From contig JAEZIZ010000036.1 of NCBI GenBank assembly GCA_023415915.1, positions 1 to 26,145 on the forward strand: 26,145 nucleotides of DNA. The letters run 5' to 3'. Under the pieces are notes generated by a model that saw nothing but the letters and a program-made list of their open reading frames with translations, searched no databases and was not told the DNA's origin. Positions 14,449 through 21,678 of the stretch are shown here, in pieces (positions within the stretch are counted from its first letter, which is position 1; each line of letters begins with the position of its first letter). The DNA comes from Bacillota bacterium. GTDB taxonomy: Bacteria > Bacillota > Clostridia > Christensenellales > SZUA-584. The position numbers and the translations under genes are program-made.

Positions 14449-15260
14449 AGCTTGATCTGCATGTGCACACTACGTATTCGGACGGCGACTTTACACCGCG
14501 CGAGGTAGTAAAAGAGGCAAAACAAAATTGGCTTGAATTAATTGCGATAACCGACCACGACGAGTGCTGCGGCTACGGGGAAGTCGCAAATGAAACGGGC
14601 ATACGCATACTTCCCGGCATAGAGCTTGCCGCGCGGTATGAAGGAGAAGCGCACGTGCTAGGGCTCGGCGTCGACTGGCGTAGCCCGGAGCTTATAGCGC
14701 ATATAGAGTCGGCGGTGTCGCTGCGCGAGGAACGCGCAAACAGCATGATAGAAAAGCTGCGAGCAGCGGGAGTGGGCATTACTTTGGAGGACGTGCGCGA
14801 AGAATCCAGCGGCATAATAGGGCGTCCGCATATCGCGGCGGCGCTCGTAAAGAAGGGATATGCGCAAGACGTAAAAGAGGCGTTTACTGCATACCTTTCA
14901 AAGCACACGCCGTTTTACGTGCCGTACGACAAGATAAGCATAGAGCAGGCGGCCCGGCTGATATCCGGTGCGGGAGGCAAAGCCGTGCTTGCCCACCCCG
15001 GCCTTTTGAAGGAAGACATAATAAACGAGCTTTTTCCAAAGCTTGCCGGCATGGGGTTTTGGGGCGTGGAAGCGTATCACCCTACCCATACGGACGGGCA
15101 GTGCAGGGAATTTGAAAGCCTAGCAAGGAGCGGCGGCCTGTATGTTACTGCGGGCAGCGATTTTCACGGCAGCGCGAAGCCTGGCGTAGACATAGGCTCG
15201 GAAACGCGGGGCGGAGAATACTTAAAGCGCAGCATAGAAGCGCTTATGCAATGCGTGTAA
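14445..15260 (+). CDS. PHP-domain metal-dependent phosphoesterase (RNase AM/YciV-like)
   Basis: The family hydrolyses 3',5'-nucleoside bisphosphates and trims RNA 5' ends (E. coli YciV/RnmA). The 271-residue product has the metal-site motifs HVHTTYSDG (His6, His8, Asp13), TDHD (from Thr36), the GIRILPGIELAA strand with the Glu ligand, GRPHIAAAL, AVLAHPG and the C-terminal GSDFHG. The ~100-residue helical insertion (residues about 85-165, LREERANSMIEKLRAAGVGI) is typical of the YciV group and is absent from DNA-polymerase PHP domains. It is translated together with the GNAT gene before it. A weak hairpin (CCAAAAAG/CTTTTTGG, 15271-15294) follows and may end the transcript. Confidence 0.88.
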   Translation: MKLDLHVHTTYSDGDFTPREVVKEAKQNWLELIAITDHDECCGYGEVANETGIRILPGIELAARYEGEAHVLGLGVDWRSPELIAHIESAVSLREERANSMIEKLRAAGVGITLEDVREESSGIIGRPHIAAALVKKGYAQDVKEAFTAYLSKHTPFYVPYDKISIEQAARLISGAGGKAVLAHPGLLKEDIINELFPKLAGMGFWGVEAYHPTHTDGQCREFESLARSGGLYVTAGSDFHGSAKPGVDIGSETRGGEYLKRSIEALMQCV

Positions 15261-15265
15261 TTTTA

Positions 15266-15298
15266 GTGCGCCAAAAAGACGCAATACTTTTTGGGGGT
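15266..15298 (-). repeat. Degenerate copy 4 of the palindromic dispersed repeat
   Basis: The stem CCAAAAAG (15271-15278) / CTTTTTGG (15287-15294) with an 8-base loop keeps the architecture of the repeat at 3852. Read on the minus strand the loop ends CGT as in the other copies. The flanking GGGGACCCC part is lost, so membership is less certain. Confidence 0.45.
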
Positions 15299-15303
15299 TG
15301 ATA

Positions 15304-15332
15304 TTGATTGTGGACGGTTTTAATGTTAAAAT
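15304..15332 (+). promoter_or_regulatory. Sigma-A promoter of the prs gene, extended -10
   Basis: TTGATT (15304-15309), a 17-base spacer ending TGT, and TAAAAT (15327-15332). AAGGGG at about 15359-15364 serves as ribosome site for the TTG at 15372. Confidence 0.7.
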
Positions 15333-15371
15333 AATCAGCATAATACGGGAACATATAAAAGGGGTAGAAGA

Positions 15372-16355
15372 TTGGAATCTTATGTTAGCGACATCAAGAT
15401 ATTTGCGGGTTCTTCGGGCATAGGGTTTGCCAAGAAGATGTGCAAATACTTGGGCAACGATCTTGGGGATTCGGAAGTCATCAATTTCTCGGACGGAAAC
15501 ATTTTTTTAAGGATTAAAGAGACTGTACGCAACAAGGACGTTTACGTGGTACAGCCGATAGGCATGTCCCCTAACGACGAATTCGTAGAGATACTTTTCT
15601 GGATGGACGCGTTAAAGCGCGCAAGCGCGAATTCCGTCACCGCAATCATTCCTTATTTCAGTTACGCAAAAGGCGATAAGAAGGACGAGCCAAGGGTCTC
15701 GATACGCGCGAGGGTGTGCGCCGAATGCATAGAGCTCGCGGGCGCGGACAGGATAGTGGTTATGGATCTGCACAGCCCGCAGGTTCAGGGGTTTTTCAAA
15801 AAGCCCGTCGATCACCTGCTGTCGCTGCCTATAATCTGCGAATACATAAAAGGCCTCGATATAGTGGACAACCTGTGCGTAGTATCGCCTGACGCGGGCT
15901 ATGCCAAAACCGCGAGGAAATACGCCGACTACCTTAATGTTCCCGTAGCGATAGGAGACAAGGTAAGGGCGGGGCACGACGAAGACGCCAAGGTTTTGAA
16001 CGTAATAGGCGACGTTAACGGTAAGAACTGCCTGATTGTCGACGACTTCACGATTTCGGGCGGCACGCTGATAGACATAGCCAAGATGCTCAAGGCCAAC
16101 GGCGCGAAGCGGATAATAGCGGGCATATCGCACGTGATTGTGCGCGAAAAAGGTATAAAAGCGATAGAGAACAGCCCCATAGAGATGGTTATCGGCACGG
16201 ACAGCGTGAAAAACCCGTATATCGCGTGCAGCGAAAAGTTCGTTGTCATATCGGTAGCGCCGCTGTTTGCGGAAGCCGTGCTGCGCATACACGAGAAGGA
16301 ATCGGTAAGCCCGCTGTTTTCGAGGGTTCCCAAAAAAGTCGTAGAGGATATCTGA
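15372..16355 (+). CDS. prs: Ribose-phosphate pyrophosphokinase, variant subfamily
   Basis: Prs makes PRPP from ribose-5-phosphate and ATP for nucleotide, His and Trp synthesis. The double PRTase fold is clear: MDLHSPQVQGFF (His134) and VSPDAGYAKTARKYA for ribose-5-phosphate, and the PRPP loop IVDDFTISGGTL (223-233). It departs from the classical enzyme in two places. The catalytic flexible loop reads YAKGDKKDEPRVSIRARV where the usual form is YARQDRK-x-R-x-REPI. The PRPP loop is DDFTISGGT and not DDIIDTAGT; the SGGT form recalls plant class II enzymes. The 327-residue length is normal. The start is TTG 15372 after AAGGGG. A second, classical prs may exist elsewhere; this one could be specialised. 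Confidence 0.85.
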   Translation: MESYVSDIKIFAGSSGIGFAKKMCKYLGNDLGDSEVINFSDGNIFLRIKETVRNKDVYVVQPIGMSPNDEFVEILFWMDALKRASANSVTAIIPYFSYAKGDKKDEPRVSIRARVCAECIELAGADRIVVMDLHSPQVQGFFKKPVDHLLSLPIICEYIKGLDIVDNLCVVSPDAGYAKTARKYADYLNVPVAIGDKVRAGHDEDAKVLNVIGDVNGKNCLIVDDFTISGGTLIDIAKMLKANGAKRIIAGISHVIVREKGIKAIENSPIEMVIGTDSVKNPYIACSEKFVVISVAPLFAEAVLRIHEKESVSPLFSRVPKKVVEDI

Positions 16356-16378
16356 TGCCGTTAGCGCAATATTTTTTA

Positions 16379-16406
16379 TTGCAAATACGCATGCGTATGA
16401 TATAAT
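16379..16406 (+). promoter_or_regulatory. Promoter with a 14-bp perfect palindrome filling its spacer
   Basis: TTGCAA (16379-16384), a 16-base spacer ending TGA and TATAAT (16401-16406) form a strong extended -10 promoter. The spacer begins with the perfect palindrome ATACGCATGCGTAT (16385-16398), placed where a repressor or MerR-like activator would act. A smaller hairpin (GCAATA/TATTGC) lies at 16366-16382. Transcription should start near 16413, just before a terminator. Confidence 0.65.
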
Positions 16407-16419
16407 TACATAGATATAC

Positions 16420-16454
16420 AAAGACGTTTATCGCTAATATAAACGTCTTTTTTT
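16420..16454 (+). terminator. Strong intrinsic terminator after prs
   Basis: The stem AGACGTTTAT / ATAAACGTCT (16422-16431 with 16439-16448) with a 7-base loop is followed by T6. It ends prs transcripts and would also end, after about 40 bases, any transcript from the promoter at 16379. Confidence 0.9.
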
Positions 16455-16458
16455 GTAT

Positions 16459-16495
16459 GCGGGGTCCCTAAAAAGTCGTGAGGCTTTTTGGGGCG
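16459..16495 (-). repeat. Palindromic dispersed repeat, copy 3
   Basis: This is a reverse-oriented copy of the 3852 unit. Read on the plus strand it is GCGGGGTCCCTAAAAAG, the loop TCGTGAGG region and CTTTTTGGGG. It lies five bases after the T-run of the prs terminator. Confidence 0.8.
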
Positions 16496-16551
16496 CGTAT
16501 AGTAAGAATATGTATTATAGACTGGTGATATAGATTATAAAGACGATTCTC

Positions 16552-16560
16552 TGCTACAAT
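16552..16560 (+). promoter_or_regulatory. Extended -10 box directly before the ANTAR gene
   Basis: TGCTACAAT (16552-16560) has no good -35. It predicts transcription start near 16567, about 5 bases before ATG 16572, so the GGGAG at 16563-16567 would be largely outside the mRNA. Alternatively transcription comes from further upstream and GGGAG is the ribosome site. Confidence 0.45.
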
Positions 16561-16571
16561 ACGGGAGCAAT

Positions 16572-17156
16572 ATGGAAAAGGCTAGAATAACTATAGCGCT
16601 TGCAAACATCGAGGCGGCGGAGAAAATAAAATACGCGCTGCAGCGTAACGGTTACGCGGTGGATGATATATGTACGTCGGGCAGCGAAGCCTTGAGGAGG
16701 ATAAGGGCAGGTTCGACAGACATACTGCTCATCAATTTTGACATGCCCGATATGACCGGGCTGGAGGTAGCGACCATTGTAGGCGATGGGAATCTGTGCA
16801 GCGTGCTGCTGTTTGTAACAAATGTACAGCGCGAGTTTTGCATCGACCTGGTGGAGGATTACGACATAACGCTGTTTACCAAGCCGGTCAGCGCAGACAA
16901 GCTGTTAAACACTCTGGAAGTAATAGTGCAGAACAGGCGCCGCATGTGCAGGCTGGAGCGCGAGCTTAATAAGCTTAAGCGCGAACTTGACGACAGGAAG
17001 GTAATTGAAAAGGCTAAAGGCATACTGATGAAGCGCAAGGGCATATCCGAGGCCGAAGCTTACAGAAGGATACAGAAGATGAGTATGGACTCGCGCGTAG
17101 CGATGCGCGACATAGCGGAGAAGATATTAATTCTCGCCGAAAAAAGCGAAGTGTAA
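16572..17156 (+). CDS. ANTAR-domain response regulator with degenerate receiver
   Basis: ANTAR proteins bind paired RNA hairpins and prevent transcription termination (AmiR, NasR, EutV). Residues 1-115 form a receiver fold, but the phosphorylation site is lost. The position of the acceptor Asp is Asn55 (LLINFDMP) and the N-terminal acidic pair is replaced by ALAN, while the conserved Lys104 (FTKP) remains. Residues about 118-142 form a coiled coil. About 135-188 is the ANTAR domain (VIEKAKGILMKRKGISEAEA, then SRVAMRDIAEKIL) with the expected A-x2-G-x2-M and S-x3-A spacing. It is therefore likely controlled by partner or ligand binding and not by phosphorylation. No kinase is adjacent. Targets are unknown; a terminator follows. 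Confidence 0.9.
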   Translation: MEKARITIALANIEAAEKIKYALQRNGYAVDDICTSGSEALRRIRAGSTDILLINFDMPDMTGLEVATIVGDGNLCSVLLFVTNVQREFCIDLVEDYDITLFTKPVSADKLLNTLEVIVQNRRRMCRLERELNKLKRELDDRKVIEKAKGILMKRKGISEAEAYRRIQKMSMDSRVAMRDIAEKILILAEKSEV

Positions 17157-17170
17157 CAGTGAATATAACG

Positions 17171-17194
17171 CCGCCCAAACCGGGCGGTTTTTTT
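17171..17194 (+). terminator. Intrinsic terminator of the ANTAR gene
   Basis: CCGCCC / GGGCGG with loop AAACC, followed by seven T. Confidence 0.9.
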
Positions 17195-17346
17195 ATCGGA
17201 ACGGGCTGGCCTGCGGCAGAAGCGCAGCGCCGTAAAATGTAACGGTTAATTGCAATCAAGGGCGCAATATAATAGAATTAAAACGTTAGTATTTTCTTGT
17301 TATTAAGTTTATCTATACCGAAACAAAGTTATAAGGAGGAAAGAAT

Positions 17347-18288
17347 ATGTTTTGTGCAAGTTGCGGGAAGGAGAACGCGCAGGGCGCAAAGTTTTGCGTA
17401 AGCTGCGGTACGAAGCTCGAAGCCCAGCCTCAGGAATCCGGGCAGCCCATGCAGGAGGTGCAGCAACACGCCGAGCCCTGGAGCCGTCCGTATGCGCAGG
17501 CGTACGCGCCTCAGCCCGTAAAAAAGAGGAACGTGCCTGCAATAGCGCTGGGTATATTGTCCGTTGTGCTGGCAGCGGGCCTTATTCTTTCCATGCTCGG
17601 CGTATTCGGTGCTGCGGGAGGTGCTGCTGCGTCGAAAGGTTTTGCTGCGCCTGAAGAAGCGATTAATTATTTCGTCGGATGCTTAAAGAATGGCGATTAT
17701 AGCGGAGCTCTCGCAGCGTGCGGCATAAACGAGACGGCAAAGGGTTTTGACTACAAAACGTATGTGGAGCGCATACGCACCCTGCTCCCTGTGGCAACGT
17801 CGTACATGCCTTCCGAATACGAGCCCTATGTGGAATTCAACAGTGCAAAGCTTACGCAGCAGATGCTGATGCAGATGACGAGCTTTATTATATCGTTTAA
17901 CTTGCCGGAGGAGTATGCAGGCATGCTGGACGGGCAGACCGTCATGATTGAAGGCGAAAAACTTCCGGGCGGTCTAATAGCCGCGCTTGATCCCGCTAAA
18001 ATAAGCGGACTCGAATTAATCAGCATGGGCAAAGCGCGCATGCACGATGATGAGAAGAACCGCGAAATCCAGAAGAAGATGGCAAAGACGTTCGGCGCGG
18101 ACGACGAACAGTTCAGGACGGTGCTTTACAAATATGACGGCAGCTATTACATGGGCGGGTTTACGCTGCTTGAGTACGGCGGCAGATGGTATATAAACAG
18201 CATGACCGACCCTCTTTCGGGCATACCGGCATACGGCACGCCGATAAAGATATCGGGCGAAGAAGAATTCGAGGGTATGCTGGAATAG
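17347..18288 (+). CDS. Zinc-ribbon membrane protein with extracytoplasmic domain
   Basis: This 313-residue protein has three parts. The N-terminal zinc ribbon (Cys3, Cys6, Cys17, Cys20: CASCGKENAQGAKFCVSCG) should lie in the cytoplasm. A Gln/Pro-rich linker to residue 60 leads into one membrane segment (about 61-83, NVPAIALGILSVVLAAGLIL). A C-terminal domain (about 98-313) starts with EEAINYFVGCLKNGDYSGAL, a helix pattern typical of NTF2-like or DUF4878 domains outside the cell. ATG 17347 has AAGGAGG upstream. A TATAAT at 17268-17273 is a possible -10 without a clear -35. It is a single-gene unit between two terminators. Function is unknown; such proteins are common in Clostridia. Confidence 0.8.
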   Translation: MFCASCGKENAQGAKFCVSCGTKLEAQPQESGQPMQEVQQHAEPWSRPYAQAYAPQPVKKRNVPAIALGILSVVLAAGLILSMLGVFGAAGGAAASKGFAAPEEAINYFVGCLKNGDYSGALAACGINETAKGFDYKTYVERIRTLLPVATSYMPSEYEPYVEFNSAKLTQQMLMQMTSFIISFNLPEEYAGMLDGQTVMIEGEKLPGGLIAALDPAKISGLELISMGKARMHDDEKNREIQKKMAKTFGADDEQFRTVLYKYDGSYYMGGFTLLEYGGRWYINSMTDPLSGIPAYGTPIKISGEEEFEGMLE

Positions 18289-18306
18289 ATTCTATAGGTA
18301 AAGTCG

Positions 18307-18331
18307 GAGGACGGGGAACCGTCCTCTTTTT
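18307..18331 (+). terminator. Intrinsic terminator of the zinc-ribbon gene
   Basis: Perfect eight-pair stem GAGGACGG / CCGTCCTC with loop GGAA and five T. Confidence 0.92.
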
Positions 18332-18407
18332 GCTGTAATCGAAGGTTGAAAAGTCGCGTTCCAAATCACACAAAAACATCATAATATGTGCAAAACGGTT
18401 AAACTTA

Positions 18408-18416
18408 TGGTATGAT
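18408..18416 (+). promoter_or_regulatory. Extended -10 promoter of mnmE-mnmG
   Basis: TGGTATGAT (TGn plus TATGAT) predicts a start near 18423 and a leader of about 39 bases. The -35 region is poor, as extended -10 promoters allow. This also argues against the in-frame ATG at 18417 as the start of mnmE. Confidence 0.5.
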
Positions 18417-18461
18417 ATGCGCGTCAAAATTGACGTAAAATGTGAAGCAAAAAGGTATTGC

Positions 18462-19802
18462 ATGGAACACGACAGTGAAACGATATTCGCTCCGGCTACG
18501 CCGGGCGGAGGCGCGATATCGGTAATAAGGATATCGGGAGAAAAAGCGCATCAGATACTGGACGCGGTGTTCTGCGGCCAAGGCAGGGAACACGCGAAGC
18601 TTTACCACGGCTATATAGAACACGAGGGAAAGCGCATAGACGAGGTGATGGCCGTATATTTTTACGCGCCCAGGTCTTACACCGGCGAGGACATGGCGGA
18701 GATACACTGCCACGGCGGCGCGGTTACTACGTCGCTAGTTATGCGGGCATTGAGGGACAACGGCGCAAGGCTCGCCGAGCCGGGCGAGTTTACCAAGCGC
18801 GCGTTTCTTGCGGGCAAGATGGACCTTTCCGCGGCGGGAGCGGTGATGGAGCTTATAGGCGCAAACTCCGCGGCGGGAGCAGTCGCGGCACTTAGGCAGC
18901 TCTCGGGCGGGCTGTTTGAAAGGATAACGGCGATACAGGGGAAATTAACTGACGCGCTCGCGATAATTGAAGCGGGACTCGACTATCCGGAGGACGACAT
19001 AGAGGCGGACGTAAAGCGCGACGCGCTGCCCCTCGTTATCGCGGCGAGGGACGATACAAAGCGGCTCTATGATACATTCGCTTCGGGCAGGATGCTGCGC
19101 GAAGGTTACAATGTAGTGATAGCGGGCAGGCCCAATGTGGGTAAGTCGTCGCTATTCAACATGCTGCTTGATAAGGAGAGGGCGATAGTTACACACATTC
19201 CCGGCACGACGAGGGACGCAGTGGACGATACGCTATATAAAGACGGCGTGCTTATACGCCTTATAGACACGGCGGGGCTCAGGGAGAGCGCCGACGTAGT
19301 GGAGAACATAGGCATCTCAAGGGCGAAGGAGGCCGTTAAAAAAGCAGATATGACGCTTTTCGTACTCGACGCTTCGGAAGGCATAACGGACGAGGACAAG
19401 GAGATATTCTCTGCGCTCGGCGGCGATACGGTAATAGTACTAAATAAAAGCGACTTGCCCGATAAAACGTCGGCGGACGAAGTAAAGCGTATATTCGGAA
19501 AAGAAGCGGTGACTGTAAGCGCGCTCAAAGGCGAGGGAAGGGATAAGCTGCTCGAGCTTATAACCCCGCCCGAGGTTAGTGAAATAGAAGACGTCGTCGT
19601 AACGAACGAGAGGCACTTTGAAATACTCGCGTCGGTAAAAGAAAGCCTTGATTCCGCTATAGAGTCGTTTGACTCGGCCGACCTCGACTGCGTGGCCGTT
19701 GATCTTAAGGAAGCGTGGAACGGCCTTGGCGCGATAACGGGCGTTACGGTTACTGAAGAGATAATAAACAGCATATTCGATAAGTTTTGTCTGGGGAAAT
19801 AG
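18462..19802 (+). CDS. mnmE: tRNA uridine-5-carboxymethylaminomethyl modification GTPase
   Basis: MnmE works with MnmG to build the cmnm5 group on U34 of several tRNAs. The start ATG 18462 gives MEHDSETIFAPATPGGGAIS, matching the family N-terminus (DTIxAxATPxGxG) and sitting six bases after AAAGG; a 15-residue longer form from 18417 would begin at the promoter and is rejected. The tetrahydrofolate-binding domain comes first. A G domain then sits inside the helical domain: GRPNVGKS (222-229), TTRDAVDD, DTAGLRES and NKSD. The C-terminus is FDKFCLGK with the essential Cys443 and G-K. Length 446 is normal. mnmG starts one base after the stop. Confidence 0.97.
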   Translation: MEHDSETIFAPATPGGGAISVIRISGEKAHQILDAVFCGQGREHAKLYHGYIEHEGKRIDEVMAVYFYAPRSYTGEDMAEIHCHGGAVTTSLVMRALRDNGARLAEPGEFTKRAFLAGKMDLSAAGAVMELIGANSAAGAVAALRQLSGGLFERITAIQGKLTDALAIIEAGLDYPEDDIEADVKRDALPLVIAARDDTKRLYDTFASGRMLREGYNVVIAGRPNVGKSSLFNMLLDKERAIVTHIPGTTRDAVDDTLYKDGVLIRLIDTAGLRESADVVENIGISRAKEAVKKADMTLFVLDASEGITDEDKEIFSALGGDTVIVLNKSDLPDKTSADEVKRIFGKEAVTVSALKGEGRDKLLELITPPEVSEIEDVVVTNERHFEILASVKESLDSAIESFDSADLDCVAVDLKEAWNGLGAITGVTVTEEIINSIFDKFCLGK

Positions 19803-19803
19803 C

Positions 19804-21678
19804 ATGGGGTATTTTGCGGGAAATTACGACGTAATAGTAGTAGGCGCGGGGCACGCGGGCTGCGAGGCCGCGCTTGCCTGCGCCCGTATGGGGCAAAAAA
19901 CGCTGCTGCTTACGATAAACCTTGACGGCATAGCGCTTATGGCGTGCAACCCGGCAATAGGCGGCACCAGCAAGGGGCATCTAGTGCGAGAAGTGGACGC
20001 TCTGGGCGGCCAGATGGGGCTTGCGGCGGACGCGGCGTATATACAGATACGCATGCTCAACACGTCCAAGGGCGCGGCTGTGCAGTCGCTGCGCTCACAG
20101 CAGGATAAAAAACTCTACCAGCGCGTTATGAAGTGGACGCTGGAAAACACCGATAACCTGTATATAACGAGCGCGGAGGTATCGCGCATAATAACGAAAA
20201 ACGGACGAGCCGCCGGCGTTGAGACTCACCTTAGGGCAGAATACGGCGCGAAGGCCGTAGTGCTGTGTACGGGCGTTTACCTGAAAGGCCGCGTGATAAT
20301 AGGCGAGCACACGGTGTCGTCCGGGCCGTCGGGGCTGCAGCCCGCCGACAAGCTCGACTTAAGCGAATTAGGGCTACGGCTGCAGCGGTTTAAGACCGGC
20401 ACGCCTGCGAGGGTGGACAGGCGCACGGTGGATTTTTCAAAGACCGTTGCGCAATACGGCGACGAGAACCCGGAGTACTTTTCTTTCCTTACAAAAGGCG
20501 AGCCGAAAGAACAGCATCCGTGCTATCTTACGTACACCAACGAAAAGACGCACGATATAATACGCGCCAACATACACAGAAGCCCGCTTTACAGCGGACA
20601 GATAAAGGGAACGGGGCCGCGCTACTGCCCGTCGATAGAAGACAAAGTTGTAAAGTTCCCCGATAAGGACCGGCACCAGGTGTTCATAGAGCCGGAAGGC
20701 GTTTGGACTAACGAGATGTACGTGCAGGGCTTAAGCTCGTCGCTGCCCGAGGACGTGCAGAAAGCCGTTTACGCGACGGTGCCGGGGCTGGAGAACGCTG
20801 TATTCATGCGCACTGCATACGCGATAGAGTACGACTGCATAGACCCGACGCAGCTTAAAAGCTCGCTGGAGCTTAAGGACGTTCCCGGACTGTTTTGCGC
20901 GGGGCAGATAAACGGCACTTCCGGGTATGAAGAAGCGGCGGCGCAGGGCATAGTCGCAGGCATAAACGCGGCGCAGTATATAAAGGGCGAAGAGCCGCTG
21001 GTGCTTTCAAGGAGCGACGCGTACATAGGCGTACTTATAGACGACCTTGTGACCAAGGGCACAAGCGAGCCATACAGGATGATGACCGCAAGGGCGGAGT
21101 ACCGGCTGCTGCTGCGTCAGGACAACGCGGACGCGCGCCTTACCGAGATGGGAAAAAGAGTAGGGCTTGTGACTCGAGAGCGCTACGATATATATATGAA
21201 GAAACGCGAGGCGGTGGAGAACGAGAAAAAGCGGCTTAAGCGGCTCAATGTGAGCGTCGAGAAGGCGAATGCGCTGCTTGAAGCAAAGGGTCTGCCGCCA
21301 GTTAAAGCGCCCGTGAAAGCGGACAGCCTGCTGATGAGGCAGGGGATAAGCTATGCGGATATAAAGCCTGTGTGCGGCATTGAGCTTGAACGGGACGTAG
21401 AATACTGCGTAGAGACGGAGATAAGATATCAGGGGTATATAGACAAGCAGCAAAAGCAGGTGGAGAAATATGCGTCGCTCGAAAAGAAGAAGCTGCCGCC
21501 CGATTTCGACTACAACAGCCTTAAGGGGTTGCGGCTAGAGGCGGCGGTAAAGCTTAATGCGGTGCGCCCCGAGACGATAGGGCAGGCGATGAGGATATCG
21601 GGCGTATCTCCCGCGGACATAGCGGTGCTTACCGTTTATTTCTCCTCCAAAAGGCCGGCGAAGGCTGCGGACAGGTGA
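19804..21678 (+). CDS. mnmG: tRNA uridine-5-carboxymethylaminomethyl modification enzyme MnmG
   Basis: MnmG (GidA) is the FAD-dependent partner of MnmE in U34 tRNA modification. The N-terminal Rossmann motif is VVGAGHAGCEAALACARMG. The family signatures NPAIGGTSKGHLVREVDALG and GTGPRYCPSIEDKVVKFPDK (with the catalytic-region Cys) are intact, as are NGTSGYEEAAAQG and TSEPYRMMTARAEYRLLLRQ. The C-terminal helical MnmE-binding domain ends near PADIAVLTVY. Length 624 is typical. ATG 19804 lies one base after the mnmE stop, with GGGG upstream, so the pair is co-transcribed. rsmG, the frequent next gene, is absent; a repeat-rich gap follows. Confidence 0.97.
   Translation: MGYFAGNYDVIVVGAGHAGCEAALACARMGQKTLLLTINLDGIALMACNPAIGGTSKGHLVREVDALGGQMGLAADAAYIQIRMLNTSKGAAVQSLRSQQDKKLYQRVMKWTLENTDNLYITSAEVSRIITKNGRAAGVETHLRAEYGAKAVVLCTGVYLKGRVIIGEHTVSSGPSGLQPADKLDLSELGLRLQRFKTGTPARVDRRTVDFSKTVAQYGDENPEYFSFLTKGEPKEQHPCYLTYTNEKTHDIIRANIHRSPLYSGQIKGTGPRYCPSIEDKVVKFPDKDRHQVFIEPEGVWTNEMYVQGLSSSLPEDVQKAVYATVPGLENAVFMRTAYAIEYDCIDPTQLKSSLELKDVPGLFCAGQINGTSGYEEAAAQGIVAGINAAQYIKGEEPLVLSRSDAYIGVLIDDLVTKGTSEPYRMMTARAEYRLLLRQDNADARLTEMGKRVGLVTRERYDIYMKKREAVENEKKRLKRLNVSVEKANALLEAKGLPPVKAPVKADSLLMRQGISYADIKPVCGIELERDVEYCVETEIRYQGYIDKQQKQVEKYASLEKKKLPPDFDYNSLKGLRLEAAVKLNAVRPETIGQAMRISGVSPADIAVLTVYFSSKRPAKAADR

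Noticed and set aside
16420..16448. The hairpin at the prs end as an ANTAR target for the adjacent regulator
   Set aside because: ANTAR targets are paired hairpins with six-base loops carrying A1 and G4; this is one hairpin with a seven-base loop and reads as a plain terminator.
18417..18461. Longer mnmE start at ATG 18417
   Set aside because: It sits directly after the -10 box and adds residues not seen in the family; ATG 18462 fits both the ribosome site and the conserved N-terminus.
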